Origin: Betaproteobacteria bacterium | GTDB taxonomy: Bacteria > Pseudomonadota > Gammaproteobacteria > Burkholderiales > Ga0077523 | Length of the DNA stretch: 64,000 nt | Assembly: GCA_016125475.1 (NCBI GenBank) | Contig: WGLR01000001.1 | Coordinates: 146,131-210,130, forward strand | Direction: 5' to 3' | Part shown: piece by piece, positions 18,874 to 27,830 of the stretch | Layout of the letters: every line of letters starts with the position of its first letter | Position numbering within the stretch: the first letter of the stretch is position 1 | The notes under the pieces: generated by a model | What the model saw: the letters and a program-made list of their open reading frames with translations, nothing else | Databases searched by the model: none | What the model was told of the DNA's origin: nothing | Made by a program: the position numbers and the translations under genes

Positions 18874-20211
18874 TCAGCTTTCCGTCTGCTCGAACGGTTC
18901 GTCGGACTCCACGGTGACCCGCCTTTCGGCCGGGAACACGGCGCGGAAGACGCTGCCCTTGCCGAGTGTGCTCTCGACTTCGAGATGTGCCTGGTGGTGG
19001 GAGAGCACGTGCTTCACGATCGCGAGGCCGAGTCCGGTGCCGCCTGTTTCGCGGGACCGGCTGCGGTCGACGCGATAGAACCGTTCGGTCAGCCGGTCGA
19101 TGTGGTGCGCCTCGATGCCGAGGCCGGTGTCGCGCACGGAGAACTCGGGGTGGCCGTCCGCGAGACGCCAGACGATGTCGACGTGGCCTCCCTCGGGCGT
19201 GTAGCGGATCGCGTTGCTGATGAGGTTGCCGAACGCGCTCCTCAGCTCTTCGCGGCTGCCGCGCAGGCCCTCCCGGGATTCCAGCGTGAGGCCGATCTCG
19301 TGCCTGCCGTTGGAAAGGATCAGGGCATCCTGGTGGAGCTGGTGCGCGAGGTCCGCGACGCTCACGTCTTCCTCGCGTACCGGAGCGCTGGTGCTTTCGA
19401 GTCGGGACAGCGTGAGCAGGTCCTCGACGAGATGGCTCATGCGCACCGACTGCTGCGACATCAGCCGCAGGGAACGCTGGAGCATCTCGGGGTCCGTCTC
19501 CGGCATCTCGGTGAGGGTCTCGAGGAAGCCCGTGAGCACGGTGAGCGGCGTGCGCAGTTCGTGCGACACGTTGGCGACGAAGTCCCGGCGCATGGTTTCC
19601 ATCTTCTCCCAGCGGGTGATGTCCCGGCCGAGAAGCAGCTTCTCGTGATCTCCGTAGGGCACGATGTGCACCGAGAGCGTGACCTCGCTCCCGGCCGTGG
19701 TCGTGATGCGCAGCGTGAGCGGCGCGGAGTAGTCCCCGGATTCGAGGTAGTGCACGAACTGAGGTTGCCGCACCAGATTCGTGACCTGATGCCCACGGTC
19801 ACGATTCTCGTCGAGCCCGAAGTAGGCGAACGCCTTCGGGTTGCACCACTCCAGGCGGTGTTCCTGGTCCAGGATCACGACCGCCTCGGGCAGCGCCGCG
19901 CCGGCCTTGAGGAACCGGGTGAGCGCTTCCTGGAGCCGGGCTTCCGTCTGCGCCTGCCGCTTGTGCATCCGCAGCAGTCGCGAGAAAAGCTGTTCCCAGA
20001 CACCGCTGCCCACCGGGATGGTCTCGAGCTGCGGATCGAGCAGCCAGACCCTGAAGAGGGAGAGGTTGTACTGGTGCTGCGCGAGCTGGATGCCGAGAAT
20101 GATCGCCGCAGCTCCGAATGCCGTGGCGGGTCCCGCGACGAGCCACAGCAGCGCTCCGATGGCGCTGACGGTGGCGATGGTGACGAGAGGTTTACGCCAG
20201 TGCGGACTCAT
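18874..20211 (-). CDS. phoR: Phosphate regulon sensor histidine kinase PhoR
   Basis: This 445-residue sensor has two N-terminal membrane helices (about 8-27 and 29-45), a short linker, a PAS domain (about 100-200) with EWCNPKAFAYFGL, a HisKA domain with the phosphorylated H217 in VSHELRTP, and an ATPase domain with N-box FGNLISNAIRYTPEGG and G-boxes DTGLGI and GGTGLGL. It has no large periplasmic domain, as is typical of PhoR, which senses phosphate through PstSCAB-PhoU. None of those partners is in the window. It lies 115 bases downstream of phoB on the same strand. Confidence 0.94.
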   Translation of the reverse strand: MSPHWRKPLVTIATVSAIGALLWLVAGPATAFGAAAIILGIQLAQHQYNLSLFRVWLLDPQLETIPVGSGVWEQLFSRLLRMHKRQAQTEARLQEALTRFLKAGAALPEAVVILDQEHRLEWCNPKAFAYFGLDENRDRGHQVTNLVRQPQFVHYLESGDYSAPLTLRITTTAGSEVTLSVHIVPYGDHEKLLLGRDITRWEKMETMRRDFVANVSHELRTPLTVLTGFLETLTEMPETDPEMLQRSLRLMSQQSVRMSHLVEDLLTLSRLESTSAPVREEDVSVADLAHQLHQDALILSNGRHEIGLTLESREGLRGSREELRSAFGNLISNAIRYTPEGGHVDIVWRLADGHPEFSVRDTGLGIEAHHIDRLTERFYRVDRSRSRETGGTGLGLAIVKHVLSHHQAHLEVESTLGKGSVFRAVFPAERRVTVESDEPFEQTES

Positions 20212-20326
20212 GGACAGCGTGTTGGGGCGGCCCGGCCGCAGGCCGCCGGATCAGGGGTGCCGGGACGATGGTCGGGGTCCCGGCGACGGATTGTGGCACC
20301 GGCGCGCTTCCCGTGCACCCCCGGTT

Positions 20327-21016
20327 TCAGGTGGTTGCCGACATGCGGTAGCCGGTGCCCCGCACGGTCTGCACCAGGGTGTCGAGCCGACAGGGCTCCA
20401 GCGCCTTGCGAAGGCGCCGGATGTGGACATCCACCGTGCGTTCTTCCACGAACACGTGATCTCCCCAGACCTGATCGAGGAGCTGGGCACGTGAATGCAC
20501 GCGCTCCGGGTGCGTCATCAGGAAGTGCAGGAGACGGAATTCGGTCGGGCCGAGATCCACGGGCTGCCCGCCGCCCGTGACGCGGTGACTTGCCGGATCG
20601 AGCTCCAGTGCGCCGATCCGCACGACGTCGTCGGTCATCTGGGGTGCCCGGCGGCGCAGGACGGCCTTCACGCGTGCGTTCAGTTCCCGCGGGGAGAATG
20701 GCTTCGTGACGTAGTCGTCCGCCCCGGTCTCGAGACCGGTCAGCTTGTCCTGCTCGTCGGAACGCGCCGTGAGCATGATGATCGGGATCTGACGCGTGCG
20801 GCGGTCCGCCCGCAGCCGTCGCGCGAACTCCACGCCCGAGATCCCGGGCAGCATCCAGTCGAGGAGGACCAGATCCGGAAGGGCGTTCTGGACGATGCCG
20901 AACGCCTGCTCCGCGCTCTCGGCCTTCAGGAGCTGGTGGCCTGCCTGTTTGAGGTTGTACGCGATCAGTTCCTGGATCGCTGGTTCGTCTTCGACTACGA
21001 GTATCGTCGCCGGCAT
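20327..21016 (-). CDS. phoB: Phosphate regulon response regulator PhoB
   Basis: This 229-residue OmpR-type regulator has the acidic pair E9-D10, the phosphoacceptor D53, the switch residue T82 and K105, and a C-terminal winged helix ending in VDVHIRRLRKALE and VRGTGYRM. Phosphorylated by PhoR, it activates phosphate-starvation genes at Pho boxes. The ATG at 21016 gives the canonical length and is preceded by GGAGAAGCCC. The 76 bases upstream, up to the M1 peptidase stop, contain only a poor Pho-box resemblance, so autoregulation is not supported by sequence alone. Confidence 0.96.
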   Translation of the reverse strand: MPATILVVEDEPAIQELIAYNLKQAGHQLLKAESAEQAFGIVQNALPDLVLLDWMLPGISGVEFARRLRADRRTRQIPIIMLTARSDEQDKLTGLETGADDYVTKPFSPRELNARVKAVLRRRAPQMTDDVVRIGALELDPASHRVTGGGQPVDLGPTEFRLLHFLMTHPERVHSRAQLLDQVWGDHVFVEERTVDVHIRRLRKALEPCRLDTLVQTVRGTGYRMSATT

Positions 21017-21092
21017 GGGCTTCTCCGCGGTTCTCCGCACCCTGCCCATACTATGAAGGAAATGTTGCGGGATCGTGACACCATTCGAGCCG

Positions 21093-23129
21093 TCACGGTG
21101 GTGCCGCGGGCGTGGAAGCGACCTCGACGCTCTGGGGTACGGCGGGCCACGAGCCGCGAGCGGTCGCGTGCCGGCGGTCGAAGACGACCCAGCTCTGACG
21201 ACCGTAGTGCGGCAGGAGCCGGGCCACCTGCCGCAGCGCATCCGCATCCTCGGCAGTGACGAACGCGACCAGGCCACGGGGAGTCCCCAGCGTCCAGGCG
21301 CTCGCGGGGGGCCGCTCGCTGACGGGCGCGGGCACCGGCGGCAGGTTCTCCCGTGCGAGGAACCGCTGCACGTCCGCGCGCGAACCGACCACGAGCGCAG
21401 GCGCCGCGAGTGGCCCGCCTCGCTCGCCGGGACCGTCGGGCGGGCTGTCGAGCAGGCGCGACGCCAGTGACTGCGCCGCCGCTGCGAACGCGTCGTCGCC
21501 CGACAGTATCCGCAGCGTCACGTGGGGCTCTACCATGATGTCACGGAATATCGGCGGAGCCTCCCCGGGCGTCAGCCGGCGCAGCACCCGCATGTCCGGG
21601 TCCAGCTCGACCCGTTCGGGACGCGACGGAACGGCGAGGCGAAACCGTTGGGCCGGTTGGTCCAGCCGTACCGTGAGTGATTGCTCGCCATCGTTCGTGA
21701 CCACTCTCAGTGGCACCTTCACGTCATGCGCGGGCGAGGACTGGGTGAGTGCCACGTCGATGTGCCAGCCGCCCGGTGCCGCCCGGACTTCCGCTTCCGA
21801 CAGCCGGATCTCCGGCACGCCCGGGCGGTCCAGCCATTCGCGGAAGAAGTCGCGCAGATCCTCCCCACTCGCCGCTTCCATGGTCTCGCGCAGGTCGTCC
21901 CAGCTGGCGACGCGGAACCGATACCGCTTCCAGAATGCACGCACGGCCTCGTCGAACGCATGCTCCCCGATCCGGTTGCGCAGCATCTCGAACACCATGG
22001 CCGTCTGTTGATAGCCGAGGATCTGGGACGCCGCGTGCGTGCGCGACGTGAAGGTCACGAGCGGCTGCATCCGGTCCGGCGGCACGGCACTCACGTCCCG
22101 CAGCCACGCGAGCCGGGTGTCCCGGGCGGCGGCGGCACCCTGGCGTTCCCGATAGTGATAGTCGGCCATGAAGGTCGTGAGGCCCTCCGACCAGTTGCCG
22201 TGGCGATAGTCCGGGAACACGCCGTTGCCCCACCAGTCGTGCAGGACTTCGTGGCCGAGCGAAGTGGCCCGGATGAACGGCAGGCGCAGCACCTGCGCAC
22301 CGAGGTAGGTGAGCGTCGGCATGCCGAATCCCGTCGGGGTGGGACTCGCGACCACGCTGAAACCCGCGTAGGGATACGGGCCGATCCACTTTTCGTACAT
22401 CCCGATGTAGGCGCTCACCGAGTCGAGATAGTCGGCCGCGAGCGGGCGCAGGTCCGCCGGGAAGTACGTGCGCAGACGCAGGCCACGCCCGTCGATGCTG
22501 CGCACCATGCGCTCGTCGACGAGGTACGGGCCGGCCATGAGGTCGATGCCGTCCGCGGGGTGCTCGTACGCGTACGTTGCACGAAAGCCATCGGCTCGAC
22601 GCGATTCCTCGACGAGGTCTCCCGGGACCAGACCTGCCTGGCCGCCCGGCAGATCGATCGTCACGCGATACCGGAACCGCTCGTCCTCGAGGCCCGGATA
22701 CCAGTGCGACGCTGCGGGGAGGAAGGTGCCCTCCTGGCTCGAAACCGGATCCGTGGCCGTCAGGGTCTGACGGTGATCGAGGTCGGGATCCAGCGGCGCG
22801 AGCGTGCCGTGCCACCTGATCACGAGACGGGTCGCACGGGTGGACGCGGGTACCGACCACGCGACGGCGCCGGCATCGTCCTCCGCGGCGACGCGCCGGA
22901 CCTCGGAGTCCGACGTGACGATCGCCTCGCGGAACCGTGCGCCGAGAACCAGTCTGTGTGCCGGTCCCGGCGGAATCGTGACCGCGGCCTTTCCCGCCAG
23001 GGTGTGCATCGCCGGATCGATCCTGACCGCGGCATCGATCAGGGGAGTCTCGGGGGCGGCGGGCATTGCCTGGCCTGCCTGCAGTGTGCACACGAGCGGG
23101 ACGCAGGCTGCGAGGAATCGGCCATTCAT
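21093..23129 (-). CDS. Exported M1-family (gluzincin) metallopeptidase
   Basis: This 678-residue protein has a signal peptide (cleavage near AMPA, residue 22-25), an N-terminal beta-rich domain and a catalytic domain with HEVLH (293-297) and a downstream glutamate E315, the zinc-binding set of the M1 family. The spacing to E315 is 17 rather than the usual 18 residues. GFGMPTLTYLG (267-277) stands where aminopeptidases have GAMEN, so substrate recognition probably differs. A C-terminal region of about 200 residues extends past the peptidase core. Its ATG overlaps the stop of the ChaN-PDZ gene (ATGA), so the two are coupled. It probably acts in the periplasm. Confidence 0.85.
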   Translation of the reverse strand: MNGRFLAACVPLVCTLQAGQAMPAAPETPLIDAAVRIDPAMHTLAGKAAVTIPPGPAHRLVLGARFREAIVTSDSEVRRVAAEDDAGAVAWSVPASTRATRLVIRWHGTLAPLDPDLDHRQTLTATDPVSSQEGTFLPAASHWYPGLEDERFRYRVTIDLPGGQAGLVPGDLVEESRRADGFRATYAYEHPADGIDLMAGPYLVDERMVRSIDGRGLRLRTYFPADLRPLAADYLDSVSAYIGMYEKWIGPYPYAGFSVVASPTPTGFGMPTLTYLGAQVLRLPFIRATSLGHEVLHDWWGNGVFPDYRHGNWSEGLTTFMADYHYRERQGAAAARDTRLAWLRDVSAVPPDRMQPLVTFTSRTHAASQILGYQQTAMVFEMLRNRIGEHAFDEAVRAFWKRYRFRVASWDDLRETMEAASGEDLRDFFREWLDRPGVPEIRLSEAEVRAAPGGWHIDVALTQSSPAHDVKVPLRVVTNDGEQSLTVRLDQPAQRFRLAVPSRPERVELDPDMRVLRRLTPGEAPPIFRDIMVEPHVTLRILSGDDAFAAAAQSLASRLLDSPPDGPGERGGPLAAPALVVGSRADVQRFLARENLPPVPAPVSERPPASAWTLGTPRGLVAFVTAEDADALRQVARLLPHYGRQSWVVFDRRHATARGSWPAVPQSVEVASTPAAPP

Positions 23130-24349
23130 CGCGACGATTCCTCGAGAGGTGCCTCGGGCGGGAATCGCGCCACGAGCTCGAGTTCCGCGTTGCCACGTCG
23201 TACCCTGATGGGGAGCCAGCTGCCGAACGGCTCTCTGCCGATGCGCTCGACGGCATCGTCGATACCCCGGCAGGCTGCGCCACCGATCTGCACGAGCGTG
23301 TCGCCCGCACGCAGTCCTGTCGCCTCGGCGACGCTGCCCTTGCCGACTTCCTTCACGACCACGCCCGCGTCGGTCTGTTCGAGCCACACGCCCAGGCGCG
23401 GACGATCCCGGGCGTCGGCCTCGGCGTCGGGGGGCAGTCCGAAGACGACCGCGGCCGGTCGTGTCGCGACGGCAGCACAGTCCGGTACGGCGTCCGACGG
23501 CAGCATCGACACGACGTCCGAGACCCCTAGGTCGCGCAGTTGTGCCTCCACGCCCCAGCCGTTCAGGACGTGCCCGCTGCCCATGATCGCGACGACCGTG
23601 GCGTCCGGATGGCGGGCCAGGGCATCCCGGATCCCGAAAGCCATCACACGGTCCCAGGTCTGCTGCGACTCCACGAAGCGCACGAACGCAGGGCTGTCGC
23701 GCAGGTTCATGCCGGCTTCGCCGTTCGGCGTACCGTGTCGGGAGAAGCTCTCGAACAGATAGTCCCGGTAGGCCGCAGCCGCAGGAGCCGGCGGCGTGAT
23801 GCCCAGCAGCGCGAGCGCCCGGACGTTCGCGAATCCCTGCCGGTCCACGTCCCGCGTGACCGAAGCATCGACGTTGATTCCCACCATCGGCATCCGCTGC
23901 ATGCGCGCGAAACGGAATACCGGCAGGTAGAGGTCGGGCGCGTACCGCCACACCTGCCGCCACCGTGATCGCTCGAGGAACGCCCGCTCGGACAGGGTCC
24001 CGGCGCTCCACTGATCGAGCGCCGCCTGCGAGCTTCGCGGGAACATCTCCAGCGCGATCACGATCCGGGATCTCCGGCCGAGCACGGCGGCGAGCGTCTG
24101 CAGTTCCCAGCGGTGGTGCGCCATGTTGTCGTGATGCTCGCCGAGCAGGAACACCCGCCGGTCCGCGAACCGGTCCAGGGTGGCAGCGAGGGTTGTCGGA
24201 CCCGCGTCGCCCGTGTCGGTCATCTGCCACGCACCGGCCGGTGGACACAGCGATTCCGTCGCGCGGGCAGCAGGGGCGGGACCGGCAGCGACGGCGAGAA
24301 CTGCGCACACTGCCAGGAGGTGTCTGGGGAACGAAGGCATGCGTGTCAT
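23126..24349 (-). CDS. Exported ChaN-family (heme-binding lipoprotein-like) protein with PDZ domain
   Basis: This 407-residue protein has a signal peptide cut after ARA (about residue 30). A ChaN/EreA-like domain follows, with VFLLGEHHDN (66-75), IALEMFPRS, a conserved NGEAGMNLRDS region and the closing MGSGHVLNGWGV. A PDZ domain (about 320-400) contains EVGKGSVAEATGLRAGDTLVQIGG. ChaN of Campylobacter binds heme pairs and is linked to iron uptake; that role here is by family only. The PDZ domain suggests peptide binding and co-operation with the overlapping M1 peptidase. The ATG could be 24349 or 24340; neither has a strong ribosome binding site. Confidence 0.83.
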   Translation of the reverse strand: MTRMPSFPRHLLAVCAVLAVAAGPAPAARATESLCPPAGAWQMTDTGDAGPTTLAATLDRFADRRVFLLGEHHDNMAHHRWELQTLAAVLGRRSRIVIALEMFPRSSQAALDQWSAGTLSERAFLERSRWRQVWRYAPDLYLPVFRFARMQRMPMVGINVDASVTRDVDRQGFANVRALALLGITPPAPAAAAYRDYLFESFSRHGTPNGEAGMNLRDSPAFVRFVESQQTWDRVMAFGIRDALARHPDATVVAIMGSGHVLNGWGVEAQLRDLGVSDVVSMLPSDAVPDCAAVATRPAAVVFGLPPDAEADARDRPRLGVWLEQTDAGVVVKEVGKGSVAEATGLRAGDTLVQIGGAACRGIDDAVERIGREPFGSWLPIRVRRGNAELELVARFPPEAPLEESSR

Positions 24350-24465
24350 CCGGGAAATCACGGCGAGTCCGGCGAGCGCGAATCCGTCACGGCACCGACC
24401 CTCGAACCGGTCGACGCTCAGGGTATCATCTGCGACCGGTCCACAGCCTGTTCGCCCGTACTTCC

Positions 24466-24915
24466 ATGCCGTCTTCCACGCATCGTCCGACCGACATCGT
24501 GCTCCATCAGGGCTCACGCATTCTCGAGATCGCGTTCGACTCGGGCGAGCGTTTCCGGTTGCCCTGCGAGTACCTGCGCGTCTTCAGTCCTTCGGCGGAG
24601 GTGCGCGGACACGGGCCGGGGCAGGAGGTGCTCCAGGTCGGAAAGCGGGACGTGAACATCGAGACGATCGAGCCCGTCGGTGCCTATGCGGTGAAGCTCG
24701 TCTTCTCGGACGGTCACGACACGGGACTCTACTCCTGGGACTGTCTGTACGAGCTGGGCCGTGACCAGGAACGCAACTGGAAGCGCTACCTCGACCGTCT
24801 GAAGGCTGCCGGCGCCTCGCGCGACCCGGCAGGGGCGGTGAACCTCCACAAGTTCAAGCGTGCGGAAGCGCCGGAGCCGGCGCCACGATTCCGGGAGCCC
24901 CCGACGGATGAGTAA
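24466..24915 (+). CDS. DUF971 (gamma-butyrobetaine hydroxylase-like N-terminal) protein
   Basis: This 149-residue protein contains the DUF971 core: [24 protein letters not shown], then [41 protein letters not shown]. The fold binds a metal in the N-terminal zinc domain of gamma-butyrobetaine hydroxylase, but stand-alone bacterial versions have no proven function. It overlaps ubiE by eight bases and heads the ubiquinone cluster, an arrangement widely conserved in Betaproteobacteria, which suggests a role near quinone synthesis or iron handling. A TATCAT -10 occurs near 24424. Confidence 0.88.
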   Translation: MPSSTHRPTDIVLHQGSRILEIAFDSGERFRLPCEYLRVFSPSAEVRGHGPGQEVLQVGKRDVNIETIEPVGAYAVKLVFSDGHDTGLYSWDCLYELGRDQERNWKRYLDRLKAAGASRDPAGAVNLHKFKRAEAPEPAPRFREPPTDE

Positions 24916-25639
24916 GACCCATTTCGGCTATCGGCAGGTCGACGAGTCCGACAAGGCCCGTCGCGTCGGCGAGGTGTTCCGCTCGGTCGCGCCGAGCTAC
25001 GACCTCATGAACGACCTCATGTCCGCCGGCCTGCACCGGATCTGGAAGCGGTTCGCGGTGGATGCCTGCATGGTGCGGCCGGGGCACAACGTGCTCGACG
25101 TCGCGGGCGGGACGGGCGACATGACCAGGCTGCTCGCGCGACGCGTCGCCGCGTCCGGGAACGTCTGGCTCACGGACATCAACGGCCCCATGCTGCAAGC
25201 GGGCCGCGACCGGCTCCTCGACGCAGGTGTCGTCGTGCCCGTCACGCGCTGCGATGCCGAGAAGCTGCCGTTTCGCGATGCCTTCTTCGATTGTGTCTGT
25301 GTCGCGTTCGGATTGCGGAACATGACGCACAAGGATCTCGCGCTCGCGGAGTTCCACCGCGTGCTGCGTCCCGGCGGCCGCCTCGTGGTGCTGGAATTCT
25401 CCAGGGTCTGGAAGCCGCTCGCGCCCCTCTACGATGCGTACTCGTTCGGCGTGTTGCCCGCCATGGGCCGCCTCGTCGCCCGCGACGCGGACGCCTACCG
25501 CTATCTCGCCGAGTCCATCCGCATGCATCCGGGTCAGGAAGAACTCAAGGCGATGATGGAGACGGCCGCGTTCGAGTCGGTCGAATACTTCAACCTCACC
25601 GGCGGTGTCGTGGCAGTCCATCGCGGCTGGGTGAGCTAG
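24908..25639 (+). CDS. ubiE: Demethylmenaquinone/ubiquinone C-methyltransferase UbiE
   Basis: This 243-residue SAM-dependent methyltransferase opens with [21 protein letters not shown] and has the SAM-binding [12 protein letters not shown] (62-73), then [21 protein letters not shown] and a C-terminal [15 protein letters not shown]. It methylates carbon 2 of the benzoquinol ring in ubiquinone synthesis, and menaquinone precursors where present. The start overlaps the DUF971 stop. ubiJ follows after 28 bases. Confidence 0.97.
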   Translation: MSKTHFGYRQVDESDKARRVGEVFRSVAPSYDLMNDLMSAGLHRIWKRFAVDACMVRPGHNVLDVAGGTGDMTRLLARRVAASGNVWLTDINGPMLQAGRDRLLDAGVVVPVTRCDAEKLPFRDAFFDCVCVAFGLRNMTHKDLALAEFHRVLRPGGRLVVLEFSRVWKPLAPLYDAYSFGVLPAMGRLVARDADAYRYLAESIRMHPGQEELKAMMETAAFESVEYFNLTGGVVAVHRGWVS

Positions 25640-25667
25640 CCCGTCGACCGGAGAGGCCCCGAGAACC

Positions 25668-26267
25668 ATGATGACCCGCCAGGTCGCCGCAGCGGTTAAC
25701 CACATGCTTGCGCAGGCGCAGTGGGCGCGGGACACGCTTCATCCCTTTTCGGGAAAGGTTGTCCGCGTGGAAATGGCCCCCGCGACGGTCCGTCTCGCCA
25801 TCACGGCCACGGGCGAGGTCACGGCCGCGGGGACGGAGACGGAGACCGCGCTCACCGTGCGCCTGAGTCCGCTCACGGCTGCACGCCTCGCGGGCGGCGA
25901 TCTTTCCGCGCGCAGCGACGTCGACACCGAGGGCGACGATGCGCTGGCACGCGCCGTCTGGCACGTCGCGTCGAACCTCAGGTGGGATGCCGAGGAGGAC
26001 CTGTCGCGCCTCGTCGGCGACATCGCGGCCCACAGGATCGCGGGCGCCGCACGCAGCGCGAAGGCTGCCGGCTCGGACGCGCTCGCGCGCACGGGCGTGG
26101 CGATCGCCGAATACGTCACGGAAGAGGCGCATCTGTCGCCGCCCGCGGCCGAGCTGGAGGACTTCCTGCATCGGGTAGACGAGCTGCGCGACGACGTCGA
26201 CCGACTCGAGAGTCGCATCGCGAGGCTCGAACGCGGGGCCGGCGGCCAGGCCGACGATGGGCAGTAG
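25668..26267 (+). CDS. ubiJ: Ubiquinone biosynthesis accessory factor UbiJ (SCP2 domain)
   Basis: This 199-residue protein has an N-terminal SCP2-like lipid-binding domain (about 10-115, with LTVRLSPLTAARLAGGD and an AEEDLSRLVGDIAAHRI helix) and a C-terminal coiled coil (about 160-192) rich in heptad leucines. UbiJ binds lipid intermediates and, with UbiK, scaffolds the soluble Ubi complex. Position between ubiE and ubiB matches the standard operon. Two adjacent ATGs (25668 and 25671) are possible starts. Confidence 0.93.
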   Translation: MMTRQVAAAVNHMLAQAQWARDTLHPFSGKVVRVEMAPATVRLAITATGEVTAAGTETETALTVRLSPLTAARLAGGDLSARSDVDTEGDDALARAVWHVASNLRWDAEEDLSRLVGDIAAHRIAGAARSAKAAGSDALARTGVAIAEYVTEEAHLSPPAAELEDFLHRVDELRDDVDRLESRIARLERGAGGQADDGQ

Positions 26268-26294
26268 CGCGCCGCGCGGCGGGCAGGCATCACG

Positions 26295-27821
26295 ATGATG
26301 CAGTGGTTCCGCCTCGCGAAGATCCTCCTCGTCGCCACGCGCTTCGGTCTCGACGAGTTCGTCTTCGCACACTCGGCACTGCGCTGGTTGCGGCCCGTCA
26401 TCCGCGTGATCACCTTCTGGCGCCGGTTCGACCTCCCGCGTGGCGCCAGGCTGCGCAGGGCCCTGGAGGACCTCGGGCCGATCTTCGTGAAGTTCGGGCA
26501 GGTGCTCTCGACGCGACGGGATCTCCTGCCGCTCGACATCGCGAACGAACTCGCACTTCTCCAGGACCGTGTGCCCCCGTTTCCGTCGGAGCAGGTGCTC
26601 GCCCGGCTCGAGCGTGTGTACGGCAAGCCCGTCGATCTCGTCTTCGCATCGTTCGAACGCGAGGCGGTCGCCAGTGCGTCCGTGGCACAGGTGCACTTCG
26701 CCGTCCTGCCCGACGGTCGCGAAGCGGCGGTCAAGGTGCTGCGGCCGGGCATCGAACGAATCATCTCCCGCGACCTCGCGCTGCTGGACACCGCCGCCGG
26801 CCTTGCGGAGGCCGTCTGGTCAGGCAGCAAGCGCCTCAAGCCCCGTGAGGTGATCGGCGAGTTCAAGAAGCACCTGCACGACGAACTCGACCTGCTGCGG
26901 GAAGCCGCGAGTGCCAGCCAGCTGCGCCGGAACTTCCGCGATTCGAACCTTCTGCGGGTGCCCGAGGTGTTCTGGGACTGGTGCACCACCGAGGTCATGG
27001 TGATGGAGCGCATGTACGGCACGCCCATATCGCACGTCGCCGAGCTCCGTGGCCAGGGAATCGACATCTCGAAGCTGTCGCGCACGGGCGTCGAGATCTT
27101 CTTCACCCAGGTGTTCCGCGACGGTTTCTTTCACGCGGACATGCACCCCGGAAACATCCTCGTCGCGAAGGACGGCCGCTACGTCGCGCTCGATTTCGGC
27201 ATCATGGGAACGCTGAACGACGTGGACAAGAACTATCTCGCGCAGAACTTCCTCGCGTTCTTCCGCCGCGACTATCGTCGCGTCGCGCAGGCCCACGTGG
27301 ACGCGGGGTGGGTGCCGGCGGGCACGCGCGTGGACGAGTTCGAGTCCGCCATCCGGGCCGTCTGCGAACCGATCTTCGACAGGCCGCTGAAGGAGATCTC
27401 GTTCGGCAAGGTCCTGTTGAGGCTGTTCCAGACAGCACGCCGGTTCAACCTGGAGGTCCAGCCGCAACTGGTCCTGCTCCAGAAGACCCTCCTCAACATC
27501 GAGGGCGTGGGCCGCGAGCTCGATCCGGATCTCGATCTCTGGAAGACGGCCAAGCCCTACCTCGAGCGCTGGATGTCCGAACAGATCGGCTGGCGCGGGT
27601 GGTGGCGGCACCTGCAGGAGGAGGCGCCCTACTGGGCTGCCGCGATGCCCCAGCTGCCGAGGCTCGTGCACCGGGTGCTGTCCGAGCCGTCTCCCCACGC
27701 GCTCGAGGAAACCGTGCGCCGCCTCACGCGGGAGCAGCGCCGGCAGACGCGCTGGCTCACCGCGATCGCGGCCCTGCTCGTCATCCTGCTCGCTGCGGCA
27801 GTCTTCCTGATCGCGCGCTGA
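26295..27821 (+). CDS. ubiB: Ubiquinone biosynthesis protein UbiB (atypical kinase/ATPase)
   Basis: This 508-residue member of the ADCK/UbiB family has the KxGQ motif (KFGQ, 66-69), the alanine-rich loop [10 protein letters not shown] in place of a glycine-rich loop, the catalytic-loop HADMHPGN and the metal-binding ALDFGIMG. Two transmembrane helices at the C terminus end the protein (only the last, about 488-507, is unambiguous). It is an ATPase needed for access of membrane-bound ubiquinone intermediates to Ubi enzymes. It ends the DUF971-ubiE-ubiJ-ubiB run and converges on a symporter gene nine bases away. Confidence 0.97.
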   Translation: MMQWFRLAKILLVATRFGLDEFVFAHSALRWLRPVIRVITFWRRFDLPRGARLRRALEDLGPIFVKFGQVLSTRRDLLPLDIANELALLQDRVPPFPSEQVLARLERVYGKPVDLVFASFEREAVASASVAQVHFAVLPDGREAAVKVLRPGIERIISRDLALLDTAAGLAEAVWSGSKRLKPREVIGEFKKHLHDELDLLREAASASQLRRNFRDSNLLRVPEVFWDWCTTEVMVMERMYGTPISHVAELRGQGIDISKLSRTGVEIFFTQVFRDGFFHADMHPGNILVAKDGRYVALDFGIMGTLNDVDKNYLAQNFLAFFRRDYRRVAQAHVDAGWVPAGTRVDEFESAIRAVCEPIFDRPLKEISFGKVLLRLFQTARRFNLEVQPQLVLLQKTLLNIEGVGRELDPDLDLWKTAKPYLERWMSEQIGWRGWWRHLQEEAPYWAAAMPQLPRLVHRVLSEPSPHALEETVRRLTREQRRQTRWLTAIAALLVILLAAAVFLIAR

Positions 27822-27830
27822 GCCGTCCGC

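Noticed and set aside
21031..21100. A Pho box in front of phoB
   Set aside because: A TGTCAC half-site is present, but the second half matches only three of seven positions.
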